DNA from: Heterostelium multicystogenum
Lineage: Eukaryota > Evosea > Eumycetozoa > Acytosteliales > Acytosteliaceae
Length of the DNA: 43,082 nucleotides
Reading direction: 5' to 3'
NCBI GenBank assembly: GCA_003667245.1
Contig: RCNN01000201.1
Location: forward strand, 1-43,082
This document shows, one piece after another, positions 33,564 to 42,950 of the stretch. The notes beneath the pieces are model-generated. The model saw only the letters and a program-made list of their open reading frames with translations, was not told where the DNA came from and made no database searches. A program made the translations under genes and the position numbers. How positions within the stretch are numbered: the first letter of the stretch is position 1; every line of letters begins with the position of its first letter.

Positions 33564-36448
33564 TCAAGGTGTTTCATCTTTATTGAATGAGTTGATAATT
33601 TTAGTGATCGATTCCTTTTGTTTTTTGTATCTTCTTACTTTGATAATTGTAACGGCTGTTGCGAAAATAGTGAATATCAGCACTACACCTCCAACAGTGG
33701 ACACTGTAATGATAAACCAAGATTTAGTGAATAGATTGCTGCTATTTTTACCATCAGTTGTACTGTTGGAGTCCGTGTCTATAGCTCTCACAAGCACTCC
33801 AAAATCAGGGTCAATTAAACATTCTTTGCATTGAGGCAGATGAACACCAATGACGAGGGAACCTTGGTTATAGTTAGATGGCATCGCCTCTATCATTGAA
33901 AATGACTTGATTTTATCTGAGAGTACTATAGAAAGGAATCGGCTATAAAAAGTGATATTACCGTAGGAAACAAAGTAATTAACATATGGCATGCCAAATG
34001 GTTTGTCAACTGAAATTGTAGGGACAATATTTGAAGTTGAGGCATTGGGATTGTCAAAGTTCATCTTGAATAACACTCTAAGGTGGCTATTTTCAACTAA
34101 ATATGGCCATCCTGTAATATTTATGGTAACCTTGGATGTTCCTTCATCAAGATAGATTCGCTCATCTCCAAAATAATGTTGATCACTCTTTTCGATATAT
34201 TGGATAATAGTTTCAATAGAGAGATTATAAATATTTTTGAAATAGCTATCGACTGAGATATTTCTAATAATATTGCTATAGGAATCAATCTCCTGAATTT
34301 CAACAAGTGAGAAATTTAAGGCTCCATCTCCAATTGTAAATGTTGCTTCTGGTTTTTTCTTGTTTTGAGCATAGTCTGCTTTATAGACAACTTGTTTAAA
34401 AAGAATATTAATAATTATTATTATCATAGATTAATATTCCAGATGATTACCATTTGAACAATCTACACCTCTATATCCATCATTACATAAGCAATCCCCA
34501 TTGGGTGTAACAGAGCTATGTTTACAATTCTTATTTACATGCGATTTTTTAATATTCACTTGGATACCTTTGTTAGCAAGTTTGATTATAAAATTATCTT
34601 AATATAAATAAGCATACCAATGTTAACAAGAGTATTTGATGTAAAATTACTATCATTGATTGAAACTAATAATGGAACAGTTCCTGATATATTAGAGAGA
34701 TTTTGGTTACATTTAATCTGAGTCTCACTGTAATATACAATATCACAATTTTCATTATTAATAGTAACCATTACATTGTCAGAGGTATTCTTTCCAAACA
34801 ATCCATTTAAAATCACAAGAGATTCGTTTGAAAACAGTGGGCTTGCACCTGTCACAATGGGATATTCTATTGTGAAAGTGAATTAGAGATAATAATCAAA
34901 AGAAAAGTGATATTATATAACATACTGAGTTTACCACAACTAAAATTAAAAGAAGGACTAAGAGAGAATGGTAATGTAAAGTTTGCTTTACCATATAAAC
35001 ATTTAAAGCAATCGGGAACACTAGCAATTTGTGCCCCACCTAAATAGATCTGTGTCAAATTACAATAGGATTCTGGTATTTTAATTCCATTGTCAGTTGG
35101 TTGTCCATTTAAATTATTAATTGTAGTTGTATTTAATTCACTTTTGAGAGTATTAGCTACTAGTAGATAAATCAATTATAATATTATTGTATATTTACAT
35201 TTTTGATAGATTGGTTGGAATTGTTAAATTTCCAATTGGAACTTGAGAATCTATAACTCTAATAAGAAGATGTTAGAAATATGTGATAGTACTGAATGAT
35301 ATATTGACTTACAAAGATCCATTATTGTTACCAAAATCAATAGATATATTTATCAATGAATTGTTTGTATTGTTGCTATTTAGACCCACGTTTAAATTTC
35401 TTAGGATTGATATTAATACAGGTTTTGATCAATGAGATTTCATAATACTTACAGATTTAGGAGATTAGGAAAGTTCAAAGGAGAAATATTTATGTTTAAT
35501 AAACCTAATAAACCTACATTAATCGATCTACGAAAATACAAATTGTTAATCATTGTTGAATTTTCCCATTAGATTGTTATGTGAACTTACAACGATTGCA
35601 GTGAGGAAGAAGGTTGACTTAAATTAAAATAGGTTATATTATTTCCAGATAAGTCTCTTTAGGATTGTTAGAGAAATCTTTATTATCAAACATTTAATTT
35701 TGTACTTACAATGTTTGTAGGTTTTTTACAATAATGTCAGGGACTGAAGTTACTAAAGTATTTCGAATTACCCTTTATAAAAAATAATAATCTGTTAGTT
35801 TATAAAACAGGATGTTTTAAATATGATCAAATTTGTCATACAATTTCTTTAATTTAGGAACTCTTACGAGTAAGTCTTGTGGAATAGAAGTAATAGTATT
35901 ATCATAGGAAATTCTAATAGCATATGTAAATAATTAGAAAAATATTAATATATAAATTAGTTATCTAATCTTACTCTATATCTGTACAAGTTTGAGAAAC
36001 AATTAAATCAAGAACAGAACTACTTGGACTTGATGGTGAAGTTAAGTTATGGGGGGAAAATGTTATGACAATGGATTGTAAGTTTTGGAAATTCAAATTA
36101 AGAGTTGGAGTTGAAGCATCTAATATATTGAAATTGGAAAGTGCCCTAGAATATTTAATAATATTAATATTAATACTAAACCTATTTCCCTAAAGTATTT
36201 TCAACTTACAATTCAATAGTTTTAACATAATTAAAACCTAATAGATTTGGTGTAGTGCATCCAACATAATTACAAGCATTGAAAATGTCAATGTCCCAGC
36301 CTAGTCGGTATCTATTACTAATCCATTGTAGTGAATCGACTTCACTAACAGATATATATCCATTTACAATATTGACATTTGTAAATTTATAAATTATAAC
36401 AAATATAAAGAATAAATATATTTTGTTATTATTGTTGTTGTAATTCAT
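33564..36448 (-). CDS. LRR / TIG / EGF single-pass membrane protein (ComC-like family)
   Basis: Type I membrane protein. Exon 1 (36210-36448) codes a signal peptide after an Asn run (IYLFFIFVIIYKFTNVNIVN) and an N-terminal LRR cap with paired Cys. Then come about seven short exons, each roughly one leucine-rich repeat, with most introns in phase 2 after a TT or CT. An IPT/TIG domain follows (YPIVTGASPLFSNESLVILN, ENCDIVYYSETQIKCNQNL), then one EGF-like module (CKHSSVTPNGDCLCNDGYRG) and a ~230-residue beta-rich region (VVYKADYAQ to QCKECLIDPDFGVLVRAID). The transmembrane helix is WFIITVSTVGGVVLIFTIFA, followed by a short basic tail. This layout matches the dictyostelid ComC-type surface proteins thought to act in cell-cell signalling. 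One extra A in the A5 run near 35196-35200 breaks an LRR exon join; the rest joins in frame. Confidence 0.8.
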
Positions 36449-37754
36449 GTTTGTGGTTTGAAAGAAATATATAGATTTTTGAATTTCTTTGATTACTATC
36501 TATAAGTTTTGGGTTGGATGGTACTTAATAGAATTGAAGTAACATCATCATCATCATCATAATTATATAAATACTTAATAAATATTAGTATGCCCACTAT
36601 TTAAAAGAATAAAATAATATTATTTATATAAAGATGATTTAAGTAGTTCTCTTAACTATCTGAGTAGTGTGTAATCAGGCTGAGGATCAATAATATACAA
36701 TTCTCCAAATTGAAATGATAAGATTAAATTTATCATATATTATCCACCCATCTCAATCAGATAAATCATCTCATGTATTAAGTCAAACAAAAGCCAAAAG
36801 ATTTACTAATAACAACGATAGCTTAATAATAATGATATACGTCCAAACCAATAAATTGCCTTTTAGAATTAAGAAAAATAGTGAACTTGTGATTTGAAAC
36901 TTTAACACAGATATCTATCTATCTATCCATCTTTCATGTGAAATTGATACTTAGAGTGTGTGCTCTATTTGCAATCGAACTGGTTCATTTAAAAAATGTA
37001 ATGTGTGTTGTTATTGATTGCCACTTTAAAACTGTGTGTGAGTGTTAGTGTTTGATTAGTTTTGAATAGCTCTATCTTCTATCCATCCCTCATCTTTCTA
37101 TCTATCAAAACTACTTTATCTATTGAATCTATTGATCAATGTAATGTTATTGGCGCATCTTACAGGTATTGTATACATCATGTATCATTCTTTAACTTTT
37201 TAAATCTTGATTGAATGTAAGATTATTAAACTATAACCAACCATACATCCAGTCTAGATTTATTCTGTCAGTTTTGGAGACCAAGTGTGGTCGGTCGAAT
37301 ATCTTTTGAATGTTGGTGAGGTATGGTTGGTTTGGTTTTATTTGAAGTTGAGGACTTGATTATTACGAACATGTAATCAACATCAACAACACCTAAACAA
37401 CAACAGTTGAAAAACATTGAGTGGATTGACCTATACCTGACTGACACTGGCATGGTGTCATAAATGATAACATCAACAATCTTTGACTATTTCATACCAA
37501 TGATATAGATAGATGTGAATGTCATGAATTACTGTACTACTAAAGTGTTTGCAGAAAGTCCAAGTACTTTTAAAAGCCAGATTAATCTATTATTCTAATA
37601 AATCGACAGGTCTTTTAAAAGAAACCTTTAAAATGATTGGTCTGAAATGAATGATCATCAATTTTATTTCCATTTTTGTATATTATGATTTCAATCAGAT
37701 TTTGATCATTAATCAAATAAATCTTAATAGTAGTGGTGATTTATTTATCGATGT
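36449..37754. promoter_or_regulatory. divergent intergenic region, LRR/TIG gene / LSM11-like
   Basis: A 1.3 kb AT-rich spacer between genes that point away from each other, so both promoters should be here. CAT trinucleotide repeats lie at 36541-36560 and TATC runs near 36910-36925. No supported gene. Confidence 0.45.
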
Positions 37755-38753
37755 ATGGAAAATAGACAGAATAAATATGATAAAAGTGATGTCGCCAACA
37801 ACAACAATAATAATAACAACAATAACAACAGAACCAATGTTGAGAAAGAAGATTTAAATTACGAATTGTCTCAATATGATGTGTTATCCGATAGATTCGA
37901 TTGTCTATTGGCACTAAACAATCCACATAAGGTTGTGTTGCCCTTTCCTAAAGCACTCCCGCTTGATAATCTTCATAAAGCAAGAGTACTGTTGCCTCCA
38001 AATGACCCAAACCATGTATCAATAAAACAAGCAGCATCATCACAATCAACATCCAAGTCATCAAATTCAAATAAAAAGAAACCAGATACTAGTACATCAA
38101 CTAAAGTCACCCCTGCGCCACCTTCTAATACAACAATATCACCTTATTCAAATACTACCTCTCCACCTCAACAGCCACCTACCCTAAGCTCGACTACTTC
38201 CACTCCTACACCACCTAACATCAGTAGCGCTGCTAATACTCCACTATTTGATATAGATGCAATTGCAACCAACATACTTTCGATTATACCAAATGTAAAT
38301 AGCAATTCAGGTGACTCAATTAACATCAATTCAGTTTCATCACAACAATCTGTGCAAGCAAAAGAAAGCAAGAAGGTTGAAAAGGAAAGCCACAAGGTAT
38401 TCGAAAACATTGCTAAGCGGTTTACAGAGGGACCGCTGTCAATGCTGAGAAGGGCTCTGGAAGGTCGCTTGCGTATCAAGGCTATTATCAGAGGTCAAAG
38501 AGGAATCAGAGGATCCTGCATAGGATACATCATCGCATTTGACAAGCATTATAACATTATCTTGACCGACGTAGAAGAGGAAATCATTCGAAAAGTATAT
38601 GATCATAAAGAGGAACTCGAGGAATACGATCCAACTAAACCAAGCTTAGTATCAACACCCAATCGTATAAAGCCAACAATAACTAAAGATAAACGATACT
38701 ATGGTCAATTGTTCATAATGGGAAATACAATTGTCTCGATCTCTTTTGTATAA
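37755..38753 (+). CDS. lsm11: LSM11-like Sm protein (U7 snRNP type)
   Basis: Intact single exon, 332 residues. After an Asn run, residues 40-80 read LSDRFDCLLALNNP, VVLPFPKALPLDNL, close to the FDPLLALY...NN motif at the start of animal Lsm11. A Ser/Thr/Pro/Asn-rich middle (90-200) follows. The Sm1 motif is at 223-274 (TEGPLSMLRRALEGRLRIKA, GLRG-like GIRGSCIGYIIAFDKHYNII, LTDVEE), a ~35-residue insert separates it, and Sm2 closes the protein (YYGQLFIMGNTIVSISFV, 314-332). A split Sm domain with a TDVxE Sm1 end and this N-terminal block identify LSM11 rather than a canonical Sm or LSM1-8 protein. In animals LSM11 pairs with LSM10 in the U7 snRNP that processes histone mRNA 3' ends. Whether U7 exists here is open. 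Confidence 0.8.
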   Translation: MENRQNKYDKSDVANNNNNNNNNNNRTNVEKEDLNYELSQYDVLSDRFDCLLALNNPHKVVLPFPKALPLDNLHKARVLLPPNDPNHVSIKQAASSQSTSKSSNSNKKKPDTSTSTKVTPAPPSNTTISPYSNTTSPPQQPPTLSSTTSTPTPPNISSAANTPLFDIDAIATNILSIIPNVNSNSGDSININSVSSQQSVQAKESKKVEKESHKVFENIAKRFTEGPLSMLRRALEGRLRIKAIIRGQRGIRGSCIGYIIAFDKHYNIILTDVEEEIIRKVYDHKEELEEYDPTKPSLVSTPNRIKPTITKDKRYYGQLFIMGNTIVSISFV

Positions 38754-38881
38754 TTTAATAAATCGTCATCATCTATTAAAGCTACTTGAATTCACTTGCA
38801 CCTGTTAAATCATCTTTATAACATCTGTCTGTATTGCTATACAATAAAAAGGATTGCTACTTTTAATTTATTTCTATACTC

Positions 38882-39269
38882 TTAAAACAATAGAACAACA
38901 CCCATAATGATACATGCTAATGAAACCCAAGGACTCAGTCTTTCACCAATACGTGCTGCCTTCCAAGGTAAACCTGATATGCTACAAGATGAAAGAAGTA
39001 GTATTAGTACATTGTCATCCTACTGCTTCATTCTATTCTATTCTGCTCTATTCGAATCTACACAACCTACCTATGTCTCTCTTTAACTTCTAATAACTTT
39101 GGATAAGAACTTCTAATATAGGTGCATGTGCAAATAAATAATAAAATTACAACTAACAGACTTTGAAAATTGAATATAGCAGACTAGAAGTTGTACAATG
39201 AATGATATTTGGTTAGATATCTGTGCGCACATTAGCTGTCTAATCCCCTAAGTGTATTAATCTTACCAT
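38882..39269 (-). CDS. ksh: Kish homologue (TMEM167), three exons, intact
   Basis: Small Golgi/ER membrane protein needed for constitutive secretion. Exons: 39267-39269 (the ATG alone), 39071-39183 and 38882-38981. They splice in frame to 71 residues, the normal Kish length. It reads [53 protein letters not shown] and [10 protein letters not shown]: two transmembrane segments around a conserved polar loop with the family signature KxARIGERxSPxV. The gene is convergent with the LSM11-like gene, with 128 bases between stops. The small size and ATG-only first exon would hide it from simple reading-frame searches. Family assignment is firm. Confidence 0.92.
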
Positions 39270-39680
39270 TGTTAGATAGATATAAAACTAATTGTTCTGT
39301 CAAACAAATTGTAATAACTAAAAATAAAGTATGAACAATTATAAATGTTGATGGTAATTTTTGGTTTTTAAATGAGTCATCATAGGATGAGAGACACAAA
39401 CTATGATGAATGAATGAACCTACGAGAAACCATCTTCATTTTTGATTAACCAACAACCAATGATTGATTATTGTTAAATCATTCAGATGAATTCAAAATA
39501 AAATTAATAAAAGATACTTGTTAGTAGTAACCAAATACAAAGTGTGTATTTGTATTATCGTCAACTAAGTAATTGATTGCCTTAATATACACTCTATAGA
39601 TATATATGTCTTCGGAAAGTTCATCAAGAACAAAAGAGGAGAACAAAAAGCCACAAACTACGTCTATATTATGAGGGCTC
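39270..39680. other. intergenic upstream of Kish
   Basis: AT-rich, holds the Kish promoter. A 22-codon reading frame starts at 39609 (MSSESSSRTKEEN) and stops just before the hairpin at 39681; it may be part of a disrupted gene or chance. Confidence 0.4.
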
Positions 39681-39770
39681 ATAAGTGATAGTTCTTTATT
39701 GACTTTAATTCTAGTACCAAGTCGATCGATTTCATACTCGAATTAAAGACAATAAAGAACTATCACTTAT
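39681..39770. repeat. 90-base hairpin: 31-bp inverted repeat with 28-base loop
   Basis: Left arm 39681-39711 and right arm 39740-39770 are complementary over 31 bases with a single mismatch; the loop is 39712-39739. The arms begin ATAAGTGATAGTTC and end GAACTATCACTTAT. The right arm meets the end of the gag-like remnant. It could be a tiny MITE with long terminal inverted repeats, the end of a mobile element, or a small-RNA hairpin precursor. No target-site duplication is obvious. Confidence 0.85.
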
Positions 39771-40440
39771 TAGTTATAATTAGTATACTATAGCTGATTG
39801 TTGCCCTTGAAACTTGACTGTCTTTCTGTATTGGAGGACTCGGCTTTCCTCTCGACTTCTGGCCTCCTTTCGGCTTCTGACTTCTTTTCTTCATCTTTTC
39901 TGTTGTCACGAAAAAAACTTTGAGTCTTTCTTCTTCACGTGATGATAGTGTTATTCTTGTCGACCTCGAAAGAACTAGAGTGCGCATCCGCACGATTCTT
40001 AAAGTATGGCTCCCACAGACCGAGATGCTTTGGAAGGACTCTCTCCATTGACTGTGAATGATTGAAGTGTAGCGTTGCCAACATAATTGGAGTCCTTGAT
40101 AGCATTTATAATGTAGTGTTTACCAGTAATGGTAACCGCGACGGCGAAGGCATCAATGAGCTTGTTATCTGGAACGTTGGTCCTGTGGTACTCAGTTATT
40201 AACTCCATTAGCTCCATGTAATTACTGAAGTCGTTATTGGGTCTGAAAGATCTGATCTGAGCGTCCAGATGAGCCAACACGGTTGGCCTGCTGTGGAGCT
40301 TTTTCCACTATCCAATCAAAGAATGAATCCCAAGACTGCGTGCATTTGGCTCGTTGTGAGTCATCAAGTCTGCTGAAGCTTGCTTGTACTGGACTGATAT
40401 ACTTGGTTAGATTCTCTATTTGAAGTAAATTATTAATCTG
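39771..40440 (-). pseudogene. gag-like retroelement remnant, frame-broken
   Basis: On the minus strand about 210 residues of coding-like sequence run through three or more frame changes: LQIENLTKYISPVQASF, DSQRAKCTQSWDSFFDWIVE, ELMELITEYHRTN, DAFAVAVTITGKHYIINAIK, LWEPYFKNRADAHSSSF, and a highly charged Glu/Lys/Arg tail. The helical capsid-like body with a charged tail resembles gag of LTR retrotransposons. No protease, reverse transcriptase or zinc knuckle is present. Its start lies about 145 bases 3' of the tRNA-Lys gene, a position used by tRNA-targeting dictyostelid retroelements. Assignment to gag is tentative; it could be an unrelated degenerate gene. Confidence 0.4.
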
Positions 40441-40441
40441 A

Positions 40442-40536
40442 TTAAGATTGTTTCGGTTTTTCCTTTTTAAGTGATTTGGTAAAATTGATATTTTTTATAA
40501 TTATTATGTTGTTGTTACATGTTACAACAATCTTAA
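40442..40536. repeat. 11-bp inverted repeat beside tRNA-Lys
   Basis: TTAAGATTGTT at 40442-40452 and AACAATCTTAA at 40526-40536 are exact inverted copies. They lie between the gag-like remnant and the tRNA gene and may mark the edge of the inserted element. Confidence 0.4.
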
Positions 40537-40583
40537 ATTAGTATTTTGAATTCCCGCATGCGAAATTAGTTTTCTTTTAATTC

Positions 40584-40655
40584 GCCCAATGGGGGGCTCG
40601 AACCCCCGACCACAAGGTTAAAAGCCTTGCGCTCTACCGACTGAGCTAACTGGGC
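40584..40655 (-). tRNA. tRNA-Lys (anticodon UUU)
   Basis: 72 bases fold as a complete tRNA: acceptor GCCCAGT with ATTGGGC (one G-U pair), D arm GCTC...GAGC, anticodon arm AAGGC-TTTTAAC-CTT with anticodon TTT, and T arm GGGGG-TTCGAGC-CCCCC. Internal promoter boxes are present: A box TAGCTCAGTCGG and B box GGTTCGAGCCC. There is no intron, and the CCA is not encoded. The downstream 100 bases on the transcribed strand lack a TTTT run, which is odd for Pol III. Confidence 0.95.
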
Positions 40656-41422
40656 ATATTTTTCTGAGTTATTGAGTATGGTTTAATACCACAATTTTCT
40701 AAACTTCTATAACTTTGGAACAACAACAAACTAATTACATGACAACTACGCATTCAAATCAACATCTAAATCAAGTTTAAGCTAACAGTCAACAACCTGA
40801 CCAAACAAACAAATTGTTATCTCTCATTCCAGAGATCCAAACTGAGAGGCAACAATCAACTGGAAAGATGATGATCCAAACTATTCAGAACCGACCACTC
40901 AACTGACTATTATAAGATTGATATACTTCCCAATTAATAATAGATTCAATAAACTAGCTTTTTGAATTTGAGATGGTTATAGATGATAACCATCCTATTC
41001 ACTTGTCTCAAAAAAAAAAAACTTATTTATAACTTGTCTATACATATTGTTAAGAGAAATAAGGAGACTCATGCATAAGATGTAAGAAGGGAGTCTTGAA
41101 AGATATATACCTTATTGTCTCAACAGGTAACAACTAGTAACACATATATTCATTATAAATCACCTTCTCGTAACTTTTTTACTCGTCTTATATAAAATGT
41201 TAGAATAACCAATACATGATTTAAACTTTATTCAGAATAGTTTGAAAGCTAAGAAATTAATTTTGAATAGATTTTAAGTTCAAAATTTAACAAATATTTG
41301 AATTATTTTTGTAGATCAACAAAACACCTATTCAACCAATACTTTTCTTTGAAAAAATTAATTTATCGAGATGATTGGATGGATCAATATTTGATCGATT
41401 TGGGTTTATTTATTTTTTCTAG

Positions 41423-41454
<32 letters not shown>

Positions 41455-41500
41455 GATATGTACCTTGATAATAAAAATAACAATAAATGGTGATAGTAAA
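40656..41500. other. intergenic with (TA)n at 41423-41448
   Basis: AT-rich spacer upstream of the tRNA gene and of the Rab-like gene. A TA microsatellite of about 26 bases lies 50 bases before the Rab-like start. Small palindrome GATGGTTATAGATGATAACC near 40972. No gene. Confidence 0.45.
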
Positions 41501-42140
41501 ATGATAAAAGGCAATACAATAAATTTAAATTTGAAAATAGTTGGTGATAGAGGTGTTGGAAAAGTAGAATATTTCCAAGGATGTATTGGCTCTGACTTTG
41601 TACCAAGCTCTTCTTCGCGAATTTACTTTGGTGAAATGCCATCGATGGCAGGTATGTTGGCCAACAGCATCATTGAATCATGACTAACTATAGAGGCAAA
41701 TGTTAGGATTTGTGAATGTTAAGCATGTAGGAATCAAGATTGACGCTTATGAACCAGGTCGATTCTCGCGACAAAACTATCGAGGCTATCATGTTGTCAT
41801 TGTCATGTTTGATCTGTGTAATGCGCGTACCTTTAAAAATGTAAGGTGCTGGATCACCGAGGTAGAGAGATATTGTATGGATAACGTCAAGATTGTGATT
41901 GTTGGCAACAATCTCGATCGAGCCAAACAGGGCTTTAGAGAAGTATCTGAAGAGACCATCAAGGAACTGCTGGATTGCCTTCAAATTCCATTCTACTATG
42001 AAACCTATAATGATAATCCAGAGCAAAGAGAAATATTCGAAATGCTGGTGATGGAGCTCCTGGATAGTATAGCGCATAACGAAGATGAGGATCCTGAAAG
42101 AGTGATAGACTCACTACTTCGCAGAAAAATCACAATATAA
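41501..42140 (+). pseudogene. degenerate Rab/Ras-like small GTPase
   Basis: The ATG at 41501 begins GNTINLNLKIVGDRGVGK, a small-GTPase beta-1 and P-loop, but the next residue is Val, not Ser/Thr. The switch-2 position has KIDAYEPGRFSRQNYRGYHV, where DTAGQERF...YRGA is usual, so the catalytic DxxGQ is lost. Later parts are recognisable: VVIVMFDLCNARTFKNV, WITEVERYC, KIVIVGNNLDRA (NKxD reads NNLD) and a helix ending LLDSIA. No C-terminal prenylation Cys is seen. A frame change is needed between 41590 and 41700; an apparent intron (GTATGT at 41652, TAG at 41693) does not keep phase. About 210 residues. It is either a non-hydrolysing Rab-like protein or a decaying copy. Confidence 0.6.
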
Positions 42141-42313
42141 CCATAGATATCAAAGTATCCTTCAGGGCGAACATACCACTCTAAATACATCGATAACCAA
42201 AACTCCCACTACATCGACAGCTTCTACCTCCACAAACTACCACGGATTCAAACTCATCATCATCACCAACTTCGACCCTATGCTCCAACAGTGTAATGTT
42301 AAAACAAAAGAAG

Positions 42314-42950
42314 ATGGATATCAATATTTTCAGGTATTTTATTTAGGAATCAACTGTTGAGAAAACAGATTTGGAGGGAGGTGAAATACATTCATCATCA
42401 ACTTGAACTGAGAGTTGGCAATTACTATAATGCACCATTTATGTACTTGTTTGGATATTTCAATGTATTGGTGGATAGGATCAAAAAAGAAGGGAACCGA
42501 ATTTCTAAAGAATACATCATGGTCCCCTGGATACTTAAACTTCATTAGATGCTGCCCTGACGAATATCTTCTAAAGAAATTCATATCACATGTTATTAAA
42601 TACTACTCTGACTTTGAATTTAGTAGTCTTGGCAGACCAGGTCTGTATCAATGGAAGCGTGAATGTATTGAGATGGATACATTCAAATCACAATGCAAAA
42701 TGCTCATATTTTTGGACTAGGTGTCGCTGTTATCTCTGGCAACTTACAAATCGTTTCCTATATTCTTGATAAAATGGTTACCATTGGTAAATTTATTTCC
42801 AGTCTTTTACCAAGCAGCAAAGGCTTAGAAGCAAGAAACTCATTCTATCTCGATCATTTTAATATAAGACCACTGTCAACCATAACCGATGGACACAAAT
42901 TCAACCTACTGTCCACTTTCCAAACAACACAATCAAATGGAAATACATAG
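42314..42950 (+). CDS. frameshifted gene resembling dictyostelid ankyrin-family proteins
   Basis: The reading begins ATGGATATCAATATTTTCAG, which continues as FRNQLLRKQIWREVKYIHHQ only if the 13 bases GTATTTTATTTAG are skipped. Further segments lie in three frames: NAPFMYLFGYFNVLVDRIKK, FIRCCPDEYLLKKFISHVIK, then HIFGLGVAVISGNLQIVSYI, the last being an ankyrin-like helix pair (AAxxGNLxIVxYL). It ends at 42950. The IFRNxxLRKxIF-type start is common in large dictyostelid ankyrin-repeat families. It is short for that family (about 200 residues) and frame-broken at about 42490-42530 and 42697, so it may be a pseudogene. Confidence 0.45.

Noticed and set aside
41652..41693. Candidate 42-base intron in the Rab-like gene
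   Set aside because: Boundaries are GT-AG, but the join is out of phase by one; kept only as a note because a nearby indel could hide a real intron.
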